Below, piece by piece: positions 1-5,598 of a stretch of 5,811 bases of DNA. Positions within the stretch are counted from its first letter, which is position 1. Each line of letters starts with the position of its first letter. The DNA is from Actinomycetota bacterium (GTDB lineage: Bacteria > Actinomycetota > Thermoleophilia > Solirubrobacterales > 70-9). The stretch is from contig VAYL01000224.1 of assembly GCA_005884305.1 (NCBI GenBank), positions 673 through 6,483 of the forward strand. The letters are read 5' to 3'. Under the pieces are notes generated by a model. The model was not told the DNA's origin. It was given only the letters and a program-made list of their open reading frames with translations, and did no database searches. Both the position numbers and the translations under genes were made by a program.

Positions 1-57
1 AGTCGCTATACGTCCCGGTGGCCGCCGACGACGGATCGGGCATAAGACACGGCCGTT

Positions 58-1299
58 TTGGGATCCGCGACTCGAGACTCTCCGCCGAGAAGGCGCGCCA
101 TTGTCGCGATCGGCGTCGGCGCGGTGACAATCGACTCGGCGCTGCTCGGGCTGATCGCCCCGCTGTTACCGGAGATCGAGGCGCGCACGGGCGCCGGCGA
201 CGCCGCGCTCGGACTCGCGCTCGCGGCCTACGCGGTCCCGATCGCGGTGCTCTCACTGCCGCTTGGGCGCGCCGCCGATGCCGTGGGCCGTCGCGCCCTG
301 CTGGTCGCCGGGCTCTTGATCGTTGCCATCGGCTCGGTCCTAATGGCGCTCTCCGACTCGATCGGCATCCTGATGGCCGCTCGCGCCGTTCAGGGGGTCG
401 GCTCCGCAGCGAGCTGGATCTCGGCCCTGGCGCTAGTCTCCGACACGGCGCCACCGGGGCACCGCGGCGAGGCGCTCGGGGTCGCCCTCGGCGCAACGAG
501 CGCGGGCTCGATCGCCGGCCCGGCGCTCGGCGGCGTGACCGCCCAGCTGCTCTCGTTCGAGGCCCCGTTCCTGATCCTTTGCGGCCTCGCACTCGCACTG
601 CTGGTGGCGGCGCTGGCCGTCCTCCCTCACGAGGGAGCTCGGACTACCTCGGCCGTGCCTGCGCTCCCGGCGATCATCCGCTCCACGCGGTCGGGGATCG
701 GAGCATGGGCGGCGGCGATCATGTTCGGCGGTGCCTGCTCTCTCGGCCTCGTCGAGGTGGTGGCGCCGCTCGACCTCAACGCCCGCCTCGGCCTCTCGAG
801 CGCGGCGATCGGCCTCCTGTTCGCCGCCTCGATCGCGGTCGACGCGGCGCTGTCACCGCTGGGTGGCCGCTGGGGAGATCGGCGCGGCCGCCGCAGCCCC
901 GCGGTCACCGGCCTCGCAGTGACCGCCGCCTCGGTGTTGGCGCTCGCGGTCCTGCCCGGAGTCAGCGGCACCGCGGTCGCACTCGGCATCTACGGCGCCG
1001 GGTTCAGTCTCATGATGGCGGCGTCGGTGCCGTGGCTCGACGAGGCATTTCCCGGCCGCGAGCGGGGGCTCGCCTACGGGGTCCTGAACCTGGTCTACGC
1101 GGCCGGCTACGCAATCGGCCCGATCCTGGGCGGGCTCTTGCTCGCAGTGGGAGACGCGGATCTCGCCTACGGCCTGGCTGCTGTGGCGCTCGCCGTCGGC
1201 GCGCTCGGGCTCACGATCCGGAGCCGCGGACTCGCCGCGATGACCCGCGTCCCCAGGAAGTCCGAGGCCACGCCCGAGCCGGAGCGCTGCCGACGTTGA
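58..1299 (+). CDS. MFS-type efflux transporter (DHA1-like), 12 predicted membrane helices
   Basis: This 413-residue inner-membrane protein is a major facilitator superfamily carrier, probably a proton-driven exporter; the substrate cannot be read from sequence. Hydrophobic segments run almost throughout. The N-terminal half carries motif A in the loop after helix 2 (G70, D74, G77, R78, R79), a motif B-like RxxQGxG (R109, Q112, G113, G115), and motif C, typical of antiporters, in helix 5 (G150, G154, P155, G158, G159). The second half repeats motif A (G269, D274, G277, R278, R279) and has a similar GPxxGG in helix 11 near 354-359. Length is normal for 12-helix MFS. The frame is closed by TAA at 43-45, so TTG at 58 is the first usable start; no clear ribosome binding site precedes it, and GTG at 124 would cut into helix 1. 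It stands alone on the plus strand, convergent with the genes to its right. The family is sure; the export direction is inferred from motif C. Confidence 0.92.
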   Translation: MGSATRDSPPRRRAIVAIGVGAVTIDSALLGLIAPLLPEIEARTGAGDAALGLALAAYAVPIAVLSLPLGRAADAVGRRALLVAGLLIVAIGSVLMALSDSIGILMAARAVQGVGSAASWISALALVSDTAPPGHRGEALGVALGATSAGSIAGPALGGVTAQLLSFEAPFLILCGLALALLVAALAVLPHEGARTTSAVPALPAIIRSTRSGIGAWAAAIMFGGACSLGLVEVVAPLDLNARLGLSSAAIGLLFAASIAVDAALSPLGGRWGDRRGRRSPAVTGLAVTAASVLALAVLPGVSGTAVALGIYGAGFSLMMAASVPWLDEAFPGRERGLAYGVLNLVYAAGYAIGPILGGLLLAVGDADLAYGLAAVALAVGALGLTIRSRGLAAMTRVPRKSEATPEPERCRR

Positions 1300-1313
1300 T
1301 GGCCTAAGCAGAG

Positions 1314-1776
1314 TCACGCGCGGAGGCGAACTCGCTCGACTATCCATGCGTCGTAGCGAGAGACGAATCGGGTCAGGTTACGTCTCCCGCGACGACCCCG
1401 CATTCGCCTCCACCGCCTAAGTTCGCCAGACGAGTGCACGAGGATCTCTTGCTGGCCGTCACCGGTGAAGTCGTGGCAGGCGAGCTTGCCGATCGCGTAG
1501 CCGGGCGGCGTCGCGTGGGGGCTGATCAGCGGCTGACTGGGAGCAACGATGTGCAGCTGCCGTACGTCGTTCTCGAACGTCGAGACCTCAACGGCCTTCC
1601 TGGCCGCGGCCTCGTTGCACGCCGGCGCGGGCTGGGTGGCCGCGGTGCCCGTCGTCGTCGACGGCGTGGTGGTGCTGCTCGTTAGCGACGTCGAGGAGTT
1701 GTCGCTGTTCGAGGAGCTGCGGTGGAAGCACCACGACCACTACGGGCCAGCGACGTGATGCGGTTGACCGTCGCAA
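1314..1776 (-). pseudogene. Broken secreted Ser/Thr-rich protein with an FG-GAP/VCBS-like motif
   Basis: No single frame carries a start here, but joining two minus-strand frames gives a plausible exported protein. A TTG at 1776-1774 opens an N-terminus with basic residues followed by VVVVVL, like a signal peptide. After a frame change somewhere in about 1720-1745, a second frame (open from 1739 to the TGA at 1316-1314) reads a Cys, then a long Ser/Thr/Asn linker, then a globular part. That part contains a DFTGDG sequence at 1472-1455 followed by QQEILV, matching the calcium-binding DxxGDGxxE/D pattern of FG-GAP/VCBS repeats. The second frame has no start codon before its linker, so it could not be made alone. 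The last 35 or so residues are very basic and may also be out of frame; the neighbouring frame ends instead at TGA 1375-1373. The role is unknown; surface or periplasmic location is inferred. Sequencing error at the shift cannot be excluded. Confidence 0.42.
1331..1360. terminator. Hairpin between convergent genes, possible bidirectional terminator
   Basis: CTCGCTCGAC (1331-1340) pairs with GTCG (1350-1353) and AGCGAG (1355-1360), giving a ten-pair stem with one bulged base (T1354) and a nine-base loop. It lies about 30 bases after the MFS stop and near the end of the opposing secreted-protein remnant, where a shared terminator would be expected. There is no run of T on either side, so intrinsic termination is only a possibility. 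Confidence 0.33.
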
Positions 1777-1932
1777 TCCCTGGGGGCCGTTTTATCGACC
1801 ACATCATCCCGATCGGGGTCGGTGGCGACGATTCCCGGCGAACCTGCGACCCTCATGCGCGCGCTGCAATCGGGGTTGGCGCTAGTGCGAACTCCACGCG
1901 AGCGCGCAGGCGCGGTTCATCGGGTCCCCGAT

Positions 1933-2343
1933 CTAACCCTCGGGCATTAGAAGGGCGGCTCCTATTCCGGCGGTCGCCAGAATCGCCGCTCCGGCGAGGC
2001 CCAGATACGCACCGATGTCGGTGCTAACTGCTGATTCCGGTGGCGAGGCGATGTGCCTAACCGTCAAGGCGACGGCGGCGACTCCCAACACACCCGTCGC
2101 TGCCATCAAAGCGCGTCGCGGCACAAAGAAACTAAAAACGGCTACCACGATCGCCGCTCCGGCCATGGCGGCCAGTGCGGCGTCCCCGTGATGAAACGAG
2201 TGCCATCCCGACTCCGCGACGGTGTTGGGGGAAGTCCCGGTGAGCACGATCTCGGTCCACCAGTGCAGAAACAGTGAGCCGACGACGATCACGGCTCCAG
2301 CGATGGAGATAACCCGTAGGGCGATTCGCATCTGCCTCGTCAC
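1933..2343 (-). CDS. Small four-helix membrane protein of unknown function
   Basis: This 136-residue protein has four hydrophobic segments at about residues 8-27, 55-74, 78-96 and 110-133. Two Trp (28-29) sit at the end of helix 1, and an outward loop holds SGW at 45-47 and an Asp at 54 just before helix 2. I recognise this layout (helix 1 ending in Trp, a loop with a conserved Trp, then three helices) from unnamed actinobacterial membrane proteins; no function is known to me. The start given is GTG 2343; ATG 2331 (residue 5) is at least as likely, since a GAGG lies just upstream of it, though only three bases away. The stop is TAG at 1935-1933. It is 126 bases downstream of the SnoaL-like gene on the same strand, so it may or may not share a transcript with it. 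Composition and hydrophobic pattern support a real gene. Confidence 0.75.
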   Translation of the reverse strand: MTRQMRIALRVISIAGAVIVVGSLFLHWWTEIVLTGTSPNTVAESGWHSFHHGDAALAAMAGAAIVVAVFSFFVPRRALMAATGVLGVAAVALTVRHIASPPESAVSTDIGAYLGLAGAAILATAGIGAALLMPEG

Positions 2344-2469
2344 CGCCCGCGTTGGCGACGGTATCGGCGCACCGTGTTGTTCCGAAGTGGCATACCGCGC
2401 CAGACTAGGATGTCGTGCGCCGGTCAGTGGAACAGTGAGCCGGGAACGGTCCCCAAAAAGTCGCGCTGC

Positions 2470-2904
2470 TTACTCCCGCAGCCCGGCGGCTTCGAGGGTC
2501 TCCGACCTCGATTGATAGAGCTTGAGCCGTTCCGCCTTGCCGCCTCTGACCGTCCACAGCTGCGCCTCAATCTCATCCGCATAGATGCCACGACGCCGCA
2601 TCTGGCTGCGATTCACCACGACGACTCGCGAGTCGTCGATGTCGATGACCTCTACGGGGTCCCAGTACACGGTCATCCAGGCGTTGAGAAGAGACCTCCA
2701 GGCTTCCCCTGCAGCGTCGCGGCCTCGATAGACGCCTTTGAGTGGGCCGATCGAGTTCGAGCAATCCAACTCGAAGCCATCTGCCACGTCTCGCAGTGCT
2801 TCGCCGATGTCTCTCGCATTGAACGAATCGACGATCCGAAGCACGATCTCGACCTTTCCCCGCGAGGTCGCTCGCTCAGCACCTGGTGTCGGCAGGGACG
2901 TCAA
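2470..2904 (-). CDS. SnoaL-like / NTF2-fold family protein
   Basis: This 144-residue protein fits the small SnoaL-like (NTF2 alpha+beta barrel) family in length and order of elements. It has an N-terminal helix (KVEIVLRIVDSFNARD, residues 17-32), an acidic strand (GFELDCS), a GVYRGRDAA turn near 57-65, a helix with W69 and W76, then strands including DDSRVVVVN and AQLWTVRGGKAERLKLYQ, and an ending like LEAAGL. Such proteins often accompany polyketide, dehydratase or stress genes, but no such partner is visible, so the substrate is unknown. The only start in range is TTG 2904, which overlaps the stop of the upstream gene as TTGA, implying translational coupling; no separate ribosome binding site is seen. 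The first 13 residues look added: in the related stump at 3377 the family Met aligns with an ACC codon at 2865-2863 here. The family call is firm; whether the extended N-terminus is made is less sure. Confidence 0.85.
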   Translation of the reverse strand: MTSLPTPGAERATSRGKVEIVLRIVDSFNARDIGEALRDVADGFELDCSNSIGPLKGVYRGRDAAGEAWRSLLNAWMTVYWDPVEVIDIDDSRVVVVNRSQMRRRGIYADEIEAQLWTVRGGKAERLKLYQSRSETLEAAGLRE

Positions 2905-3164
2905 TGTGCCGGTGAGGATCGGTTCGCGGCGGCGGCTTCGTTTAGGCGCGTAAGCGCCGACATTTCATCTGCGTCGCCCATTGCCGCGGCAATTTCGTCG
3001 GCGGTTGGCTCGCGCTCCAAGACGGCGCGAAGGATGCGCCGGGCGTTGGCTTCAAGCCGCTGTTGTCGCGTTGCCGACCAACGGCGCGAGTTGGCCCGTT
3101 CCGCCCCGGCGTCGAACGCCCGCCGCACGGCGAGAACCTTCGTCACGTCGTCTTTGGTTGTCAC
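2901..3164 (-). CDS. Small basic/helical protein, unknown function
   Basis: This 87-residue protein is charged, rich in Ala, Arg and Glu, without Cys or membrane segments, and expected to be mostly helical and cytoplasmic. I do not recognise the family. Residues about 45-66 (ILRAVLEREPTADEIAAAMG) resemble the helix-turn-helix of sigma-70 region 3, where a REPT..EIA pattern is common, but the rest does not match a sigma factor, so nucleic-acid binding is only a guess. The GTG start at 3164-3162 is supported by a strong purine-rich ribosome binding site (AAGGAAGGG) a few bases upstream. The stop (TGA 2903-2901) overlaps the TTG start of the SnoaL-like gene, so the two are likely translated together from one transcript. 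The coupling and ribosome site are the main evidence that it is real. Confidence 0.68.
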   Translation of the reverse strand: MTTKDDVTKVLAVRRAFDAGAERANSRRWSATRQQRLEANARRILRAVLEREPTADEIAAAMGDADEMSALTRLNEAAAANRSSPAH

Positions 3165-3171
3165 GTCTATT

Positions 3172-3180
3172 CCCTTCCTT
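3172..3180 (-). promoter_or_regulatory. Ribosome binding site of the 87-residue gene
   Basis: On the minus strand AAGGAAGGG precedes the GTG start at 3164 by seven bases (AATAGAC). It is one of the clearest Shine-Dalgarno sites in the window and fixes the start of the gene, and through stop-start overlap it probably serves the SnoaL-like gene too. Confidence 0.6.
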
Positions 3181-3323
3181 GGGTTGCCCTCGCCGTGCCA
3201 GTGGCGGGGCGTTCCCTACCTAGCTCGGCATAGGCGGGAAGTGCTTGAGCGGCAAATCCTGCAGAGGCCAATTCGACCAGTGCGTTGGCCAGTCAGTAGC
3301 GCTAGGGAAAGCTTGGCGCCCGG

Positions 3324-3377
3324 TCAGTCGATCGGATCAAGAACTCTGCGCACGATCTCGACGTTCTCCTGCGACAT
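3324..3377 (-). pseudogene. N-terminal stump of a second SnoaL-like gene
   Basis: The minus strand reads ATG at 3377 then MSQENVEIVRRVLDPID and stops at TGA 3326-3324. MSQENVEIVRR is a very typical opening for actinobacterial SnoaL/NTF2-like proteins, whose normal length is about 130-145 residues, so this is the first 17 codons of a gene whose remainder is missing. The stop may be a point change: the family usually has an Arg here, and CGA to TGA would explain it. The codons after the stop (GAKLSLALL) still faintly resemble the helix expected next, but by about 30 codons further no likeness remains, so truncation followed too. It lies about 160 bases upstream of the 87-residue gene and its SnoaL-like partner, on the same strand. 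No good ribosome binding site is seen. Confidence 0.6.
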
Positions 3378-3401
3378 CGCCGACGCAATCTCGCGACAAG
3401 A

Positions 3402-3417
3402 GCCCGCCGAAGCGGGC
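3402..3417 (-). terminator. Hairpin with UUCG tetraloop ahead of the SnoaL stump
   Basis: On the minus strand GCCCGC-TTCG-GCGGGC forms a perfect six-pair all-GC stem closed by C(UUCG)G, the extra-stable tetraloop. It ends 24 bases before the ATG at 3377 and is followed by TCTTGT, a poor T-tract. It could be a terminator of whatever is transcribed from the right, or a leader structure of the SnoaL stump. The structure is clear; the role is a guess. Confidence 0.4.
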
Positions 3418-3474
3418 CCCCGTCGCGTCGGGGGCGCGCGCCCAGCCTGGGGGTCACCAAACGCTGGGACGCGC
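3417..3474. repeat. Two further adjacent inverted repeats
   Basis: CCCCCG (3417-3422) pairs with CGGGGG (3429-3434) around a six-base loop. Directly after it, GCGCG (3436-3440) plus CCCAGC (3441-3446) pair with GCTGGG (3463-3468) plus CGCGC (3470-3474), eleven pairs with a single bulged A3469 and a 16-base loop. With the UUCG hairpin beside them this makes three stems back to back over 73 bases. Confidence 0.5.
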
Positions 3475-3547
3475 TGCCCCCTACATCCCCATGTACTGGT
3501 TGCTTCCCGGCCCGGTTCACGCCAAGCGACGGCGGGGCGCTCAGCGG

Positions 3548-3574
3548 GTCCAAACTTCGACCGATTGTTTGGAC
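3548..3574. repeat. Perfect 8-base inverted repeat
   Basis: GTCCAAAC (3548-3555) and GTTTGGAC (3567-3574) are exact reverse complements around an 11-base spacer that itself holds TCG-AC-CGA. It is AT-richer than its surroundings. It could be an operator for a dimeric regulator or an RNA hairpin; nothing nearby says which. Confidence 0.5.
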
Positions 3575-3732
3575 GGGTTGGAAGCCGGGCTGCCCGCGCG
3601 CGACCGGAGCTGCCGCTTCCGCGGTGATCGAGCATGAGCGACGCAAGATGGTCGCGGAAACCCGCCGCCGCCGATGGCACCTGGGGCCCCGACACCTGTC
3701 CGCGAGCATGAGGTCTTGACCAGAACATCTAC

Positions 3733-3773
3733 GGGGATCACACCCCACTAGCGGTTCGGTCGCTCAGGCGACC
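3733..3773. terminator. Pair of hairpins downstream of the M20 remnant
   Basis: GGTCGC-TCAG-GCGACC (3758-3773) is a perfect six-pair stem with a four-base loop; GGGG-ATCACA-CCCC (3733-3746) is a weaker neighbour. They lie 55-95 bases past the stop of the M20 gene on the minus strand, where a terminator is expected. No T-run follows, so this is a position-based suggestion. Confidence 0.3.
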
Positions 3774-3827
3774 AGCGAATGGGACCCGGTAAACGTGCGG
3801 GTACCCTGCCGGCAACCACCAATGTGC

Positions 3828-5125
3828 TCACGTCGCACCGCAGAACCTCATCGCGGTGACCGCGAGCCCTTGCGCGCAGGTAACTAGATCATCGACCGGG
3901 ACGTGCTCGTCGATGGTATGCGCGATACTGACGCCGCCGGACCGGAAGCCGCTGGGCCCGTAGGCGACGGACGGGATGCCCGCCAGCAGCGTGAACGCGG
4001 CGCCGTCGTACCACGAATCGAGCCCGGAGGCTGCGCCCGGAGCCCCGACATCGCGGGTCGCCTCCAGCGTAAGGCCGACGATCGGCTCGCCATCGGGGAT
4101 CTCGAGCGGCATTACGCCGTTTGGCCACCATTCGATCGCCGGCGGGTGCTCGGCCAGCCAATCGTCGTGCCCGGTCTCGCGAACGAGCCACTCCTCCACC
4201 TCTCGGCGGATCGCGGATCCCGAGCCGTCGCGGTCCGCCTGCTCGGGGAGGTAGAGGACGGCGATCGTCAGGTCGCAGCCCGCGGGATAGGTGACGGCCC
4301 ACTCCCCAGCGCTCGCCAGCGTCGGCAGGAGATCGGGGCGGGAGAGGTGCGGATGATCGAGTCCCTCGCGCGTCGCCCACGCGGCGCGCAGCCGGCGCAT
4401 TGCGTCGATGACCACGGTGGCCTTCTCGATTGCGTTGACCGCACCTCCATGCCGCCACGGCGGCTGTCGCATCTCGGCATGGCCGGGGCGGCCGGGCACC
4501 CGCACGACCCCGTACTCGCTGCCCCTGCAGGAGACCCAGACGTCGAAGCCGGTCGGCTCGGTCACGATGCCCGCGTCGGCACGGATGCCGCGCTGGACGA
4601 TGGCGGAGCTCCCCGCGCCCGAGGACTGCCGGCGAGGTGGACGCCGAGCGACGAGAGGACTTCTGCGGCAGCGACCATCGCGGCTATGCCGCCCTTCATG
4701 TCGCAGGACCCGCGTCCATACAGTGCACCCTCACGCACCTCCGGGTCGAACGGATCGCTCGTCCAGCGCTCCCGCGGCTCGGCAGAGACGACGTCAATGT
4801 GGCCGTTGAAGAGAAGCGCGCGGCCGTCGCCGTCGCCGCCGAACCGCGCGACGAGCTGGGGACGGCCGTGGTAGTCAAGCCCGGGAGGGACGAGCGGTCG
4901 GCGCGCCATCTCGTCGGCCGACGGCTCCCATAGGTCGCAGTCGGCGCCGACGGCGGCGAGCCGCTCCGCCAGCAGTCGCTGCAGGGCGGCCTCATCCCGT
5001 GGCGGGTCGCCAACGTTGCGGGCCGTCGTGTCGAAGCGGATGAGGTCGCTCGCGAGCTCGACGAGGGCATCACGGCGCCGCCCGATCTCGGCGCACACGG
5101 CTTGCTCCCGGCTCGTCAGGGCCAC
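3828..5125 (-). pseudogene. M20-family metallopeptidase/deacylase (ArgE/DapE-like), inactivated by internal deletion
   Basis: Two minus-strand frames together make one M20 zinc hydrolase (the ArgE/DapE/carboxypeptidase G2 group, which cleaves amide bonds of acylated amino acids or peptides). The first frame (GTG 5125 to Gly166 at 4630-4628) holds HIDVV (H109 metal ligand, D111) and GRGSCDMKGG (D142, bridging ligand). It then turns into 21 nonsense residues ending at TGA 4564-4562. Coding resumes in another frame from about 4625 with SSGAGSSAIVQRGI, then VTEPT (Glu metal ligand), the PGRPGHAEM dimerisation segment, and SIAHTIDE (His metal ligand) near the end, stopping at TGA 3830-3828. About 11 residues are missing at the join, exactly where the family has the TVTDEE segment with the catalytic Glu and an adjacent Glu ligand. 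So even a ribosomal frameshift would give an inactive enzyme. Intact length would be about 440 residues, normal for the family. GTG 5125 has only a weak ribosome site. Substrate unknown. Confidence 0.9.
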
Positions 5126-5598
5126 CAGGTCGCACGATAAGGCGGCCGAGCCATCCGAGGCTGTCTTTCGCGACCGCCGAGGGCAAAATGACGCATCGAC
5201 GGCTAGGCCGAGATCGGGACCTGCTCGACGATCCGTGCGTCGTACGAGGCCTACATTGTCCGCATCCTCGGCCTCATGGGCCGGCCGACGAGCTGGTCAC
5301 GCCGACGCTGAACGTCCGGCTGGTGGCGGGATCGCCCGCCGCTCCGGGTAGTGCAAGGACAGGCCCAGCCAGTGCTCGTTATCGCGCGCAAAGGAGGAGC
5401 GTTGACCCCCGCGCCCTCCTTCACGCCGGGCCACCCGCGCCCCTGTCGTAAAGGGCGGCTGCGACCGTCCTCATCGGATCCTCGCCAGGGTCGTCGCCCG
5501 CCACAATCGCCGCGAGACGAGGGAGATAACCGCCGGGTCAACGGCTCGGTCGGCAAGTCGTCGGGACCCGTTTGATGGCGCGTTCATGATCGCCTTCA
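5126..5598. other. 470-base region with only scraps of possible coding sequence
   Basis: No frame gives a convincing gene. On the minus strand two short stretches look protein-like: GYLPRLAAIVAGDDPGEDP then MRTVAAALYDRGAG between stops at 5540-5538 and 5423-5421, and, in another frame, FARDNEHWLGLSLHYPERR before the TGA at 5299-5297. They could be pieces of one gene broken by frameshifts, since both lie on the same strand and in order, but I do not recognise a family. The plus strand has an AAAGGAGG motif at 5390-5397 before a TTG at 5402, heading a Pro/Arg-rich frame to 5575 that looks like chance. No promoter, hairpin array or RNA gene was recognised. Confidence 0.4.

Larger units (their letters stand above)
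3378..3827. other. 450-base region without a convincing gene, rich in inverted repeats
   Basis: Open frames here on both strands have skewed Pro/Arg/Gly composition and no recognisable domain; I take them as GC-driven artefacts. The stretch does hold several hairpins (3402-3417, 3417-3434, 3436-3474, 3548-3574, 3733-3746, 3758-3773). It separates the M20 remnant from the SnoaL stump. It may be leader and terminator sequence, the relic of a lost gene, or an unannotated structured RNA; no tRNA, tmRNA or similar could be recognised. Confidence 0.5.

Noticed and set aside
18..1307. A long plus-strand frame of about 429 codons overlapping the MFS gene
   Set aside because: It is almost entirely Arg/Gly/Ala/Pro with no hydrophobic pattern, while the frame at 58 shows MFS motifs A, B and C; it is a shadow.
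3227..3255. TTGCCG and TATGCC separated by 17 bases on the minus strand, upstream of the 87-residue gene
   Set aside because: Only four and three of six positions match the -35 and -10 consensus, which is expected by chance here.
2374..3627. A 417-codon plus-strand open frame
   Set aside because: It covers the SnoaL-like gene, the 87-residue gene and the stump antisense, with no domain of its own; openness is due to GC-rich antisense sequence.
3634..3711. A 25-codon plus-strand ORF starting at ATG 3634
   Set aside because: There is no ribosome binding site and no recognisable product.
3324..3728. Reading the SnoaL stump as the end of a 134-residue protein starting at 3728
   Set aside because: The upstream 117 residues are Pro/Arg/Gly-rich and unlike any domain, while MSQENVEIVRR is a typical protein start at the ATG at 3377.
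4562..4627. Programmed frameshift as the explanation of the split M20 gene
   Set aside because: No slippery sequence is seen at the join, and residues needed for catalysis are missing, so a frameshift would not restore an enzyme.
3903..4874. A 323-codon plus-strand frame antisense to the M20 gene
   Set aside because: The opposite strand carries clear M20 metal-ligand motifs; this frame has none.
5390..5575. AAAGGAGG before TTG 5402 heading a 57-codon plus-strand frame
   Set aside because: The ribosome-site match is excellent, but the product is Pro/Arg/Ser-rich with no structure or similarity I can recognise; a chance match is more likely.
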